Shown here in pieces: positions 1 to 7,146 of a DNA stretch of 16,257 nucleotides. Positions within the stretch are counted from its first letter, which is position 1. Every line of letters starts with the position of its first letter. A program made the position numbers and the translations under genes. Source of the DNA: DAOTWP01 sp034435675 (GTDB lineage: Bacteria > Chloroflexota > Anaerolineae > Aggregatilineales > Phototrophicaceae); NCBI GenBank assembly GCA_034435675.1, contig DAOTWP010000103.1, positions 1 to 16,257 on the forward strand, given 5' to 3'. The notes beneath the pieces are model-generated. The model saw nothing but the letters and a program-made list of their open reading frames with translations. It did not search any database and was not told the origin of the DNA.

Positions 1-488
1 CGCTGACGATCCAGGTGGACATCCCCGGCGAAGGCTTTGCCACCGCCAGCGCGACGTTCACCATCACCATCCTGGATACACCGGTGCTGGCAGCCCCAGC
101 AATCGTGGAACCGCCTGTGGAACCGCCGCCCGCCGATGACGACAGCGACGGCGTGCCCAACGATGCGGACATCTGCCCGGCAGGACCGGACCATGTGGAC
201 GCAGACAGCGACGGCACGCCCGATGCCTGTGACGCGACGCCCAACGGCGACAACGACGGCGACGGCGTGGACAACCTCGCTGACCCGACGCCCAACGGCG
301 ACGATGACGGCGACGGCGTGGACAACCTGAGCGACATCTGCCCGGCAGGACCGGACGGTGTGGACGCTGACAGCGACGGCACGCCTGATGCCTGTGACGC
401 GACGCCCAACGGCGATCCCGTGCCCGCAGAGCCACCCGCCGATGCAGCGCCTGCCACAGAACCCGGCGAGGGTGAAGGCGGCGAGTAA
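1..488 (+). CDS. Secreted protein with thrombospondin type 3-like repeats, C-terminal part (5' partial)
   Basis: The frame is open from the left edge (first full codon at base 3) to TAA at 486-488, so only about 161 C-terminal residues are visible. A short beta-rich segment ends an upstream domain (TIQVDIPGEGF...FTITILD). A Pro-rich linker follows, then Asp-rich units of the DxDxDGxxD type with Cys pairs (DICPAG...DACDATPNGD). These resemble thrombospondin type 3 calcium-binding repeats of extracellular bacterial proteins. The tail is Pro/Ala/Glu-rich and ends in GEGEGGE; no sorting motif or membrane anchor is visible. The GTG at base 15 is internal and not the real start. The role is probably extracellular structure or adhesion, but the defining N-terminal domains lie outside the window. 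The Ca-binding repeat call is secure; the specific function is unknown. Confidence 0.8.
   Translation, partial: LTIQVDIPGEGFATASATFTITILDTPVLAAPAIVEPPVEPPPADDDSDGVPNDADICPAGPDHVDADSDGTPDACDATPNGDNDGDGVDNLADPTPNGDDDGDGVDNLSDICPAGPDGVDADSDGTPDACDATPNGDPVPAEPPADAAPATEPGEGEGGE
168..416 (+). repeat. In-gene repeat: two 84-bp near-identical copies in the Ca-binding region
   Basis: Bases 168-251 and 333-416 are 84-bp direct copies, offset by 165 bp (55 codons), with 5 differences by eye. Each encodes DICPAGPD..VDADSDGTPDACDATPNGD. A shorter related unit (NGDxDGDGVDNL) lies between them. The pattern indicates recent duplication of calcium-binding modules within the gene. Confidence 0.85.
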
Positions 489-554
489 ACAGAGCAGGGG
501 CAGGGCGCGCCTCGAACCGCTGCCGCCCTGCCTGCTGCATCCTATCAGACATGC

Positions 555-592
555 CCGTCCCGGTGGGGTTGCCCGCCGGGGCGGTTTTGTTT
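555..592 (+). terminator. Rho-independent terminator of the Ca-binding repeat gene
   Basis: A 13-bp stem (555-567 with 572-584, including two G-U pairs) closes a GTTG loop and is followed directly by TTTTGTTT (585-592). It lies 67 bp after the stop codon. This separates the first gene from the ABC transporter operon. Confidence 0.9.
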
Positions 593-777
593 CCACAGCG
601 GCGCAGCAGGACACAGCACGCGCATAGACACACCCACTCTTTTGCGTGTACTATTACATTGATTTTTGTTATCCTGCCGCGTGCCCGGCGCAGCGCTGCG
701 CCGCTGTGCAACTCTGCCGTTGCTGTGCGCGTACAGGACTACAGACCTGTAAACCATCACACCATTAAGGCAACCCC
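593..777 (+). promoter_or_regulatory. Leader region of the ABC transporter operon with an 18-bp palindrome
   Basis: No gene is visible between the terminator and the ABC ATPase start. A perfect palindrome, CGGCGCAGCGCTGCGCCG, lies at 686-703 and could be an operator or a leader hairpin. An AT-richer patch at 640-672 (TTGCGT at 642-647, TGTTAT at 667-672, spacing 19) is the only promoter-like stretch, and it is weak. The ATPase start at 778 is preceded by TAAGG (766-770), a modest ribosome binding site at 7 nt spacing. Confidence 0.35.
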
Positions 778-1557
778 ATGAACTCACAGAATGGCTATGT
801 CGTCTCTGCGACAGATTTGCGCAAGGAACTCAAAGTTGGCGAGGTGACCGTTCAGGCGCTCAAGAGCGTCACGCTCAATGTCGCGCGCGGGGAATTCCTC
901 GGTATTGTCGGACCCTCCGGCAGCGGCAAATCCACGCTGCTCGGCTTGATCGGTGGGCTGGATACCCCCACCGGCGGCACGATTGCGATTGATGGCGTGG
1001 ACATCACCCGCATGGGTGAACGCGAACTGACGCGCATCCGCAACGAGAAGATCGGCTTCGTATTCCAGTCCTTCAACCTGATTCCCACGCTGACCGCGCA
1101 GGAAAATGTCGCGCTGCCGGTGCAGTTCTCGCGCAGCAGGCGCTTCAACGCCAGCAAACGGGCTGCCGAACTGCTGGACATGCTCGGTTTGGGTGACCGG
1201 CTGCACCACCGCCCGACACAGCTTTCCGGCGGTCAGCAGCAGCGTGTTGCCATTGCCCGCGCGCTGGCAAATGACCCGCCGCTGCTGCTGGCAGACGAAC
1301 CGACTGGCAACCTCGACACGGCATCGGGCGATGTGGTGCTCAATGCGCTGCGCGAACTTCAGCGCCGCCTGAACACAACCATCATTATCGTCACGCACGA
1401 TATGGAGGTTGCGTCGCAGGTTGACCGGCTGATTACGCTGGTGGATGGGCACATCGCTGCCGACGCCGACCCGCGTTCGACTGCTGCGATTGAAGCGGTC
1501 AAACTGCTTAAGGGTAAGCGCGAGACCGGCGAGATGCAGGCATTCATCGAAGGCTAG
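778..1557 (+). CDS. ABC transporter ATP-binding protein, MacB/LolD type
   Basis: This is the cytoplasmic ATPase that powers the FtsX-type permease encoded just downstream. All nucleotide-binding motifs are intact: Walker A GPSGSGKST at residues 45-53, Q-loop Q97 (VFQSFNLIPTLTAQENV), signature LSGGQQQ at 149-155, Walker B LLLADEP at 169-175 with catalytic E174, D-loop GNLD and H-loop H207. The 259 aa length is normal for the LolD/MacB/FtsE-like group, which couples to permeases for lipoprotein release, peptide or macrolide export, or envelope signalling rather than substrate import. The C-terminal tail of about 35 residues is ordinary. The ATG is supported by TAAGG upstream. The permease starts 33 nt after the stop, so the two genes form an operon. 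The substrate cannot be told from the sequence. Confidence 0.95.
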   Translation: MNSQNGYVVSATDLRKELKVGEVTVQALKSVTLNVARGEFLGIVGPSGSGKSTLLGLIGGLDTPTGGTIAIDGVDITRMGERELTRIRNEKIGFVFQSFNLIPTLTAQENVALPVQFSRSRRFNASKRAAELLDMLGLGDRLHHRPTQLSGGQQQRVAIARALANDPPLLLADEPTGNLDTASGDVVLNALRELQRRLNTTIIIVTHDMEVASQVDRLITLVDGHIAADADPRSTAAIEAVKLLKGKRETGEMQAFIEG

Positions 1558-1590
1558 CCCGTGGGCGGACCGCCCGCCGGAGTACACACC

Positions 1591-4467
1591 ATGCTTGAAA
1601 AACTCAGTTTTTATGTACGCCACTCGCTGAATGACCTGCGTGTGAACGGGCAGCGCACGCTGTTTGCGCTGTTGTGCATCGCGTCCGGGGTGGCGGCAAT
1701 CGTCAGCCTGCAAACGCTGGCGGTGATGATTAACAATACGCTGGAAGGCAACTTGCAGCAGAACAATCGCGGCGATATTCAGCTTCAACTGGTGGCGTTC
1801 AACCAGAACGAGGCTTATGAGCAGGCGGTTGCCGATGGGCTGCTCTACGAGAACACGATCACGTTCTTTGGGCAGCAGGTCAGCGAACCGCAGCTTAGCC
1901 CGGCGGGCTTGACCGCGCTGCAAGACTGGTTCGCCGCCAATTATCCTGGCGAACCCGTGCAGATCACCTACCGCCAGCCGTTCAGCGGGCAGATCAGCGC
2001 GTTCTTTGGCACGGGCACGGGCACAACGCTCTATTTCGACGGGCAGGAAGTGCCGCAGGTGACGCCGATTGTCGTGGATACCGCCGTGTATCCGTTTTAT
2101 GGCAGCGTTGTGGCGCAGAATGGCAGCAGGCTGCCAGAGTTGATGACCGCGCCAACCGATGTGGTGCTGGATGTCAAGATTGCCGAAGCGCTGGGTATCA
2201 CCCAGGCGATGGTGGACAGCGGCACTCCGCCAGTCGTCACGCTCAATGGTTCTACCGAGCAGTTCACCGTGCGCGGCATTGTGAACACCGATCAGGAAGT
2301 CAAAGACCCACTGACCGACTTCTTCGCCGGGGCGTTTGGCGGCTTCTACTACCTCGACCAGAGCGCCGTGCCGCTGTTTGACTCCGTTGTGCCCGGCGCG
2401 GATCGTGTCTATATCCAGCTTCCCGCAGCGCTCGATGTGGTGGATGTGAGCAGCCGTCTTAGCGGTGAATTCTCCTATCTGCGCGCGCAGACCACGGAAG
2501 ACCTGCGCGAAAATTACCAGCAGCTTGCCGACGCGATTGGCGATCTGGTCGCCGTAATGGGGCTGGTCTCCATGCTCATCGGCAGCATTGGCATCATCAA
2601 CACCATGCAGGTAATCGTCCGCCGCCGCACGCTGGAAGTCGCCGTACTCAAGACGATGGGCTTGCAGGCGAATCAGGTGACGCTGCTGTTTCTGGTGGAA
2701 GCGTTCATCATGGGCGTCATCGGCAGTCTGGCGGGGATTGTGCTGGGGCTGGTGGCAACGTTCTTCATTCGTGGGGCAGTCGTTTCGTTTGTCGGCGCTG
2801 TGCCCGATGTCGTCCTCGCGCCCGGTCCAATCCTCAGCGGTTTTGTCACCGGTGTGCTGGTGACGGCGATCTTCGGCTTCATCCCGACCTTGTCCGCCGG
2901 GCTGGTGCGCCCCGGCACCGTGCTGCGACCCAATGACGACATCGTGCCGCGTGCCGGCTGGGCGCGCACGCTGGTTGCGCTGGTGTTTGTGATTATCGCG
3001 CTGGCGCTGGTGGCAACGCCGATCCTGGGCGATTTTCAAACCGCGCTGATCGTGACGGTGGGCGCGTTTATCGGGGCGGGGGTGCTGTATGTGCAGTTGT
3101 GGCTGCTGATTCTGCTCATCGGGCGCTTCTTCCCCTCGCTGGGCATTGTCGATGTGCGCATTTCGCTGCGGCAGATGCTCGTGGGACGCCGCCGTGCCGC
3201 GATTACGCTGCTGGCGCTGGTCGTCGGCGTGTTCTCGCTGAGCACGATTACCCTGATGGCGCAGGCGGTGGGCGATATCATGGAATACGCGCTGGAAAGC
3301 TTCGGCGGCAACCTGATTGTCACCACACCTACCCGTGCCCTGCGCGATCAGGTGACGGGGGCGGTGGATGCGATTGACGGCGCAAGTTACCAGATTAACG
3401 AGAGCTACAGCCTCGAACTGATCACCCTCCAGGAAGGCGACACCGTGCTGACGCTGGAGGAACTGGGACCGCGCATGGATGCCGCGCTGCTGGGTGACAC
3501 CACTTACCAGATGATGCGCCAGCGCCAGCAGTCCATGGGCATGGAGGCGGATTTCTTTGAGCCGCCCAACATGCTGCGCAGTGACCTGAGCAATGTGGCG
3601 ATTCTGGAAAGCCCGGAAGCCATGCCCGCAGACCGCACCTTCATCGCCGGTGGACCGCTGCAGGCAGAGGGCGGGGATGTCCCGGCAGGTGCTGTGCCCG
3701 GCATTGTCATCACCGAGACGCGCTTTGTCCGCGCGGCAGGTATTGACGTGGGCGACCGGCTGACCTTTGGTATTCCCGAAGGTGGTTTCAACGTCTTTGG
3801 CGGCGCGCCTGCCAGCGGTGCGTCCATGCGGACGATTACGCTGGAAGTGGTCGGCATCATCGCGTCGCCTGGATTAACGCTTCAGACGAGTGCCCCGCAG
3901 GATAACCTCGCGCTGGCGTCCGCCTTCGTGGATGCGCCGCCGCCCAACACGATTGTGATCATTGCGGACATTCCCGACGCGCAGTTGAGCAGCTTCCGCC
4001 AGACACTGGCGCGCATTCCCGGCGTGTTCGCCATCGAAGCATCGGTAATCACGGCGCTGATTGACGCGCTGCTGGGGGCGTTCATCACCTTCCCGACGAT
4101 GGTTGCGCTGCTCGGTCTGATCGTCGGCGGGGTGGTCATTGCCAACTCGGTCGCGCTGACGACGATGGAACGCCGCCGCGAGATTGCCGTGATGAAGGCA
4201 GTCGGCTTGCGCCGCGAGCGCGTGCTGGGCATGATCCTGCTGGAAAACGCGGTGCTGGGTGTGATCGGCGGCATGATCGGTGTGGGCATTGGCTTGATCG
4301 CGCTGGTGTTCTTTGTCGCCAGCCTTGCCGTGCCGGGCAGCACCATTCCGTTTGGGTCGGCGCTGGTGCTGATGCTGCTGTGTGTGCTGGTGGCGCTGAT
4401 CGCCGCCGTGACGACGGCATGGGGCGCATCCGGCGAGAAGCCGCTCAACGTCCTGCGCTACGAGTAG
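1591..4467 (+). CDS. ABC transporter permease, duplicated FtsX/MacB type
   Basis: This 958-aa membrane protein is the partner of the preceding ATPase. It starts at ATG 1591, with GGAG 8 nt upstream; an in-frame GTG at 1561 has no such support. The architecture is duplicated. TM1 (about 23-45) is followed by a large extracytoplasmic MacB-like core and a first FtsX block of three helices, whose cytoplasmic loop reads VRRRTLEVAVLKTMGL near 343-358. Two linker helices follow (about 453-508), then TM7 (about 535-557), a second core, and a final FtsX block with ERRREIAVMKAVGLRRERVLG near 860. About ten helices in total match the double FtsX-domain (LolCE/YtrF-like) permeases. The ERRREIAVMKAVG loops are the usual contacts with the ATPase. 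The family exports or mechanically releases substrates; the actual cargo is unknown. The gene ends at TAG 4465-4467, convergent with the next gene. Confidence 0.93.
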   Translation: MLEKLSFYVRHSLNDLRVNGQRTLFALLCIASGVAAIVSLQTLAVMINNTLEGNLQQNNRGDIQLQLVAFNQNEAYEQAVADGLLYENTITFFGQQVSEPQLSPAGLTALQDWFAANYPGEPVQITYRQPFSGQISAFFGTGTGTTLYFDGQEVPQVTPIVVDTAVYPFYGSVVAQNGSRLPELMTAPTDVVLDVKIAEALGITQAMVDSGTPPVVTLNGSTEQFTVRGIVNTDQEVKDPLTDFFAGAFGGFYYLDQSAVPLFDSVVPGADRVYIQLPAALDVVDVSSRLSGEFSYLRAQTTEDLRENYQQLADAIGDLVAVMGLVSMLIGSIGIINTMQVIVRRRTLEVAVLKTMGLQANQVTLLFLVEAFIMGVIGSLAGIVLGLVATFFIRGAVVSFVGAVPDVVLAPGPILSGFVTGVLVTAIFGFIPTLSAGLVRPGTVLRPNDDIVPRAGWARTLVALVFVIIALALVATPILGDFQTALIVTVGAFIGAGVLYVQLWLLILLIGRFFPSLGIVDVRISLRQMLVGRRRAAITLLALVVGVFSLSTITLMAQAVGDIMEYALESFGGNLIVTTPTRALRDQVTGAVDAIDGASYQINESYSLELITLQEGDTVLTLEELGPRMDAALLGDTTYQMMRQRQQSMGMEADFFEPPNMLRSDLSNVAILESPEAMPADRTFIAGGPLQAEGGDVPAGAVPGIVITETRFVRAAGIDVGDRLTFGIPEGGFNVFGGAPASGASMRTITLEVVGIIASPGLTLQTSAPQDNLALASAFVDAPPPNTIVIIADIPDAQLSSFRQTLARIPGVFAIEASVITALIDALLGAFITFPTMVALLGLIVGGVVIANSVALTTMERRREIAVMKAVGLRRERVLGMILLENAVLGVIGGMIGVGIGLIALVFFVASLAVPGSTIPFGSALVLMLLCVLVALIAAVTTAWGASGEKPLNVLRYE

Positions 4468-4491
4468 GGACAAATTGCGGGTTGATACAAC

Positions 4492-4513
4492 GGGCGCGTC
4501 TTTGTGCGCGCCC
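4492..4513. terminator. Possible bidirectional hairpin between convergent genes
   Basis: GGGCGCG (4492-4498) pairs with CGCGCCC (4507-4513) in the 95-bp gap between the convergent permease and membrane protein genes. Neither strand has a proper T-tract after the stem, so this is a weak terminator candidate supported mainly by its position. Confidence 0.35.
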
Positions 4514-4562
4514 CGCGTGCCCGTACAGGGGCATCCCACCGGGACACCCCCCCGCGTGCCGT

Positions 4563-5384
4563 TTACGCCGTGACCGGCACCGCCTCGCGCTGCTGGCGCT
4601 GCACCGTCTGCCCGATTGCCAGCCAGACCAGCCCGATCCCCAGGCAGAACAGGAACGCCAGCGCGTTGTTCGCCGCCTGATTATCGCTGCGCAGCAGACC
4701 GAGCAGCAGCACCAGCCAGCCCGCCGCCAGTTGCAGCGGCAGCGCCCGGAAGACCGGCAGCACCGGTTTGCGCAGGTGCAGCAGCCCGAATGCCGTCAGC
4801 GCCAGCGCGTGCAGCATGCCGCCGCCCAGCCAGATATTCCACAGCGAGTCGTCAAACTGCATGACGACCACGCCAGGCACCAGCACCAGCGCCCCAACAG
4901 CGCTCAGATAGAGTGTCCACTGCCCGGCTTTGCCCAGCGCTTCGGCATACCGCAGCGCCAGCCCGATGCACCCCAGCCCGGTGAACAGGAAACCGGGCAC
5001 AAACAGCAGCAGCAGTATCTGGTAGATACCGTAGTAGCGATAATGGTCGCCCGGCTGAAGCTGGCTGAACGCGGCAGCAGTTCCGCAGACCCCGGCGAGT
5101 ATCAGGAAAATCCCTGTCAGTTGACCGAATGTTGATCTGGACATTGTGTGCTTTACCTTTCTACGCTGTTCCATTGCGGTGAGCGTCAGGTCAAGCAGCG
5201 TCTTGCACCACCACAGCACAATCCCCGCGATACCCTGCCGGCGCAGCCTGTCGCGGCAGACATCCCGGAAGACCTGCACCATCAGCGCGCCGTATTCGCG
5301 GCGGTAATCGGCAGGATACAGAATCAGCAGCGCCCGGTAGATGCGCGCCGAACCGGCAATCCAACGCAGTTCCATCGGGTTCAT
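4563..5384 (-). CDS. Six-helix membrane protein with YPxxYRREYG N-terminal domain, PadR-linked
   Basis: This 273-aa protein overlaps the end of the PadR gene by ATGA (5381-5384), a typical translational coupling. Residues 1-75 form a soluble helical domain with the motif RALLILYPADYRREYG and later MVQVFRDVCRDR...WWCKTLLDL. This matches the short domain often found at the N terminus of PadR-linked permeases (permease prefix type). Here it is not followed by an FtsX permease but by six hydrophobic segments, the first starting near residue 88 and the last ending near 265. No catalytic motif is visible. Proteins of this arrangement sit next to PadR regulators in many genomes and are thought to act in envelope stress or drug response, but no biochemical role can be assigned. 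ATG 5384 is used here; a second Met at residue 4 is possible. Confidence 0.8.
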   Translation of the reverse strand: MNPMELRWIAGSARIYRALLILYPADYRREYGALMVQVFRDVCRDRLRRQGIAGIVLWWCKTLLDLTLTAMEQRRKVKHTMSRSTFGQLTGIFLILAGVCGTAAAFSQLQPGDHYRYYGIYQILLLLFVPGFLFTGLGCIGLALRYAEALGKAGQWTLYLSAVGALVLVPGVVVMQFDDSLWNIWLGGGMLHALALTAFGLLHLRKPVLPVFRALPLQLAAGWLVLLLGLLRSDNQAANNALAFLFCLGIGLVWLAIGQTVQRQQREAVPVTA

Positions 5385-5746
5385 GTGCCTGCGCCTTCTG
5401 TCAGCCGTTTGGCGCGGGCGACCTTCAGCAGCAGCGTCAGGCGCTGCACTTCTGCCTGTGTTACGCGCTGACCAAAAGGCGTCAGGCGGTAGTAGCGGCG
5501 GCGCTCATCATCCAGCGTTGGGTCGGGGCGCTCGTCGGTTTCCTCAATCAGCCGCGCCTCTAACATGCGCTTGATCGTCCCGTAGAGCGTGCCCGGTCCC
5601 ATCTGGATGTTTCCGTCTGTGATCCGCGCCACCTCCTGCATGATGCCGTAGCCGTGCCGTTCACCGTCTGCCAGCGCCAGCAGAATGTGAAACACGGTGG
5701 GGGTGAGGGGCAGCAGATCGTGAGGACGCAGGGTGGTGTCTGACAT
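5381..5746 (-). CDS. PadR-family transcriptional regulator
   Basis: This 121-aa winged-helix repressor is of normal length for the short (PadR-s2) class. The N-terminal helix LTPTVFHILLALADGERHGYGIM (about 14-36) leads into the DNA-reading region around residues 53-64 (GPGTLYGTIKRM), the hallmark of the family. The wing carries DDERRRYYRLTPFGQRV. The C-terminal helix (about 95-115) is the dimerisation arm. The ATG at 5746 has AGGGAG about 5 nt upstream. PadR proteins usually repress their own operon together with a membrane or efflux gene and respond to small phenolic or hydrophobic compounds. The overlapping downstream membrane protein and the palindrome over the promoter fit that pattern; the ligand is unknown. 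Confidence 0.95.
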   Translation of the reverse strand: MSDTTLRPHDLLPLTPTVFHILLALADGERHGYGIMQEVARITDGNIQMGPGTLYGTIKRMLEARLIEETDERPDPTLDDERRRYYRLTPFGQRVTQAEVQRLTLLLKVARAKRLTEGAGT

Positions 5747-5764
5747 TGCTCTCCCTTAGACTAC

Positions 5765-5792
5765 TACTTTTTTGGATATATCCGTAAAAGTA
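5765..5792 (-). promoter_or_regulatory. Predicted PadR operator (28-bp palindrome)
   Basis: TACTTTT...GGATATATCC...AAAAGTA is symmetric at 24 of 28 positions, with a perfect 10-bp GGATATATCC core (5774-5783). It lies directly downstream of the -10 element, across the predicted transcription start. PadR family operators are typically AT-rich palindromes with an ATAT centre and TACT/AGTA arms, so autoregulation is a strong inference. Confidence 0.75.
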
Positions 5793-5821
5793 ATAGTAGG
5801 GCGCTTTGGCGGAATTGTCAA
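5793..5821 (-). promoter_or_regulatory. Sigma-70-type promoter of the padR operon
   Basis: On the minus strand, TTGACA (5816-5821) and TACTAT (5793-5798) are separated by exactly 17 nt. Transcription would start near 5786, about 40 nt before the padR ATG and inside the palindromic operator. This is the best promoter in the window. Confidence 0.8.
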
Positions 5822-5846
5822 GCAGGGGGCACAATCCCCCTGTTTG
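5819..5846 (-). terminator. Hairpin ending the DUF1800-DUF1501 operon
   Basis: CAAACAGGGGG pairs with CCCCCTGCTTG (minus strand; arms 5836-5846 and 5819-5829, one mismatch, 6-nt loop) just past the DUF1501 stop. Only CTTGACAATT follows, not a T-run. It may therefore be a weak or protein-assisted terminator. It overlaps the padR -35 box. Confidence 0.5.
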
Positions 5847-5851
5847 CCGCA

Positions 5852-7120
5852 TTATCCGAACAGCCCCAATGTCCCCGGCGCGTAATCCGGGAAGACGGAC
5901 GCGACATCCGGGTTGCCCAGCCGCCGCGTGAGAATCTCACCCAGTACATCGCGATAATCGGTTGTCACGGCAAGGTCTTCGCCGCGATCCAGCGCGTCCG
6001 GCGTCAGCCCTGCCCAGCGCGCCACCACCGGACTCGCCGCCAGCGCGCCGTTGAGCAGCAGCATCGCGCCGCCGTGCCCGTGATCCGTGCCATCGTTGGC
6101 GTTTTCCGCCAGCCGCCGCCCGAATTCAGACATCACCACGACGGTCACACGCCCCATATCCGCGCCCATGTCCTGATGGAATGCCGCCAGCCCATCGGCA
6201 AGCTGCGTCATCAGGTTTGCCTGCACACCCTGCACGCCGCCCTGATTGGCGTGCGTGTCCCAGCCGCCCAGATCAATGCACGAGACTTCCAAGCCGACCT
6301 GTGCGCGGATCAGTGCCGCCGTCTGGCGCAGCGCCAGCGCGAAGTCGTTTTCAGGATACACAGCGCTGTTTTGCGGGGCGTAGTTGGCATAGCCCACGCT
6401 GGCGACCACATCAATCGCCGCCTGGGTGGACGCCGCCGACAGCGCCAGCGGTTCGCCTTCCAGCGCATACAGCGCGCCCAGCGACGCCATCATCTGCGCG
6501 GCGGCAGCTTCGTCACCGGCGAGGTGATAATCCACGATAGATTTCAGCGCCACTGTTGAAGGCGCGCCGTTCAGCGCTGCCTGCACCGCCGTGCCCCAGC
6601 CAATGCCGCGCACCGGCGAATTGCTGTCCGTCTGCAAACTCGCCAGATGCCGCCCGACCCAGCCGGAGGTCAGCGCATAGCTGCCGGGCGTGCCGCGCTC
6701 CATGAAGTCCATCGCCTCGAAGTGCGAGCGCGTTTCGTGCGGCGAGCCGGTAGCGTGTACGGCGGTCATCTGCCCGCCCCGAAAGATCGGCAGCAGGGGG
6801 GCAAGCGCCGGGTGCAGCCCGAAGAAGCCGTCCAGATCCAGCGCGCGTCCCTCCACGCCAGCCGCATCCGGGCGCGGGATGGCGAGCGTCGGGCGGGCGG
6901 CGTAATACTGCTCGTCGCCGTGCGGCACAACCATGTTCAGCGCATCTGCCCCGCCGCGCAGGAAGACGACGACGAGCACATCGCCGCGCGGGTTATTGTA
7001 CGGCTGCGCGAACGCCAGGCGCGGCATCCACGCGGGCAGCGTATGATACGCGGCGGCAAGCCCCGCCACAATTGACCCGGATTTGAGAAAGCTCCGGCGG
7101 CTCATGTTGGTGTGGTTCAT
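5852..7120 (-). CDS. DUF1501 family protein, Tat-exported
   Basis: This 422-aa protein of the DUF1501 family is related to the alkaline phosphatase/sulfatase fold. The start at 7120 (MNHTNMSRRSFLKSG) is chosen because AAGGAG lies 8 nt upstream and it places the twin-arginine motif SRRSFLK at residues 7-13, followed by a hydrophobic stretch and an AFAQ cleavage-like site. Export of the folded protein by the Tat system is predicted. Family motifs include VVVFLRGGADALNMVVPH, HPALAPLLPIF, a WDTH motif at 287-290, SEFGRR near 330 and DHGHGG near 346-351; the last three carry likely metal-binding residues. It follows a DUF1800 gene with a 26-nt gap, the usual genomic pairing. The pair is widely conserved, and its substrate and reaction are not established. 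Confidence 0.92.
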   Translation of the reverse strand: MNHTNMSRRSFLKSGSIVAGLAAAYHTLPAWMPRLAFAQPYNNPRGDVLVVVFLRGGADALNMVVPHGDEQYYAARPTLAIPRPDAAGVEGRALDLDGFFGLHPALAPLLPIFRGGQMTAVHATGSPHETRSHFEAMDFMERGTPGSYALTSGWVGRHLASLQTDSNSPVRGIGWGTAVQAALNGAPSTVALKSIVDYHLAGDEAAAAQMMASLGALYALEGEPLALSAASTQAAIDVVASVGYANYAPQNSAVYPENDFALALRQTAALIRAQVGLEVSCIDLGGWDTHANQGGVQGVQANLMTQLADGLAAFHQDMGADMGRVTVVVMSEFGRRLAENANDGTDHGHGGAMLLLNGALAASPVVARWAGLTPDALDRGEDLAVTTDYRDVLGEILTRRLGNPDVASVFPDYAPGTLGLFG

Positions 7121-7146
7121 GGGGATTGCTCCTTGATAGATCAAAG

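Noticed and set aside
784..3039. A 751-codon open frame on the minus strand opposite the ABC ATPase and permease
   Set aside because: It is rich in His, Arg and Gln in a low-complexity way, has no recognisable domain and lies opposite two well-conserved genes. High GC content explains the lack of stops.
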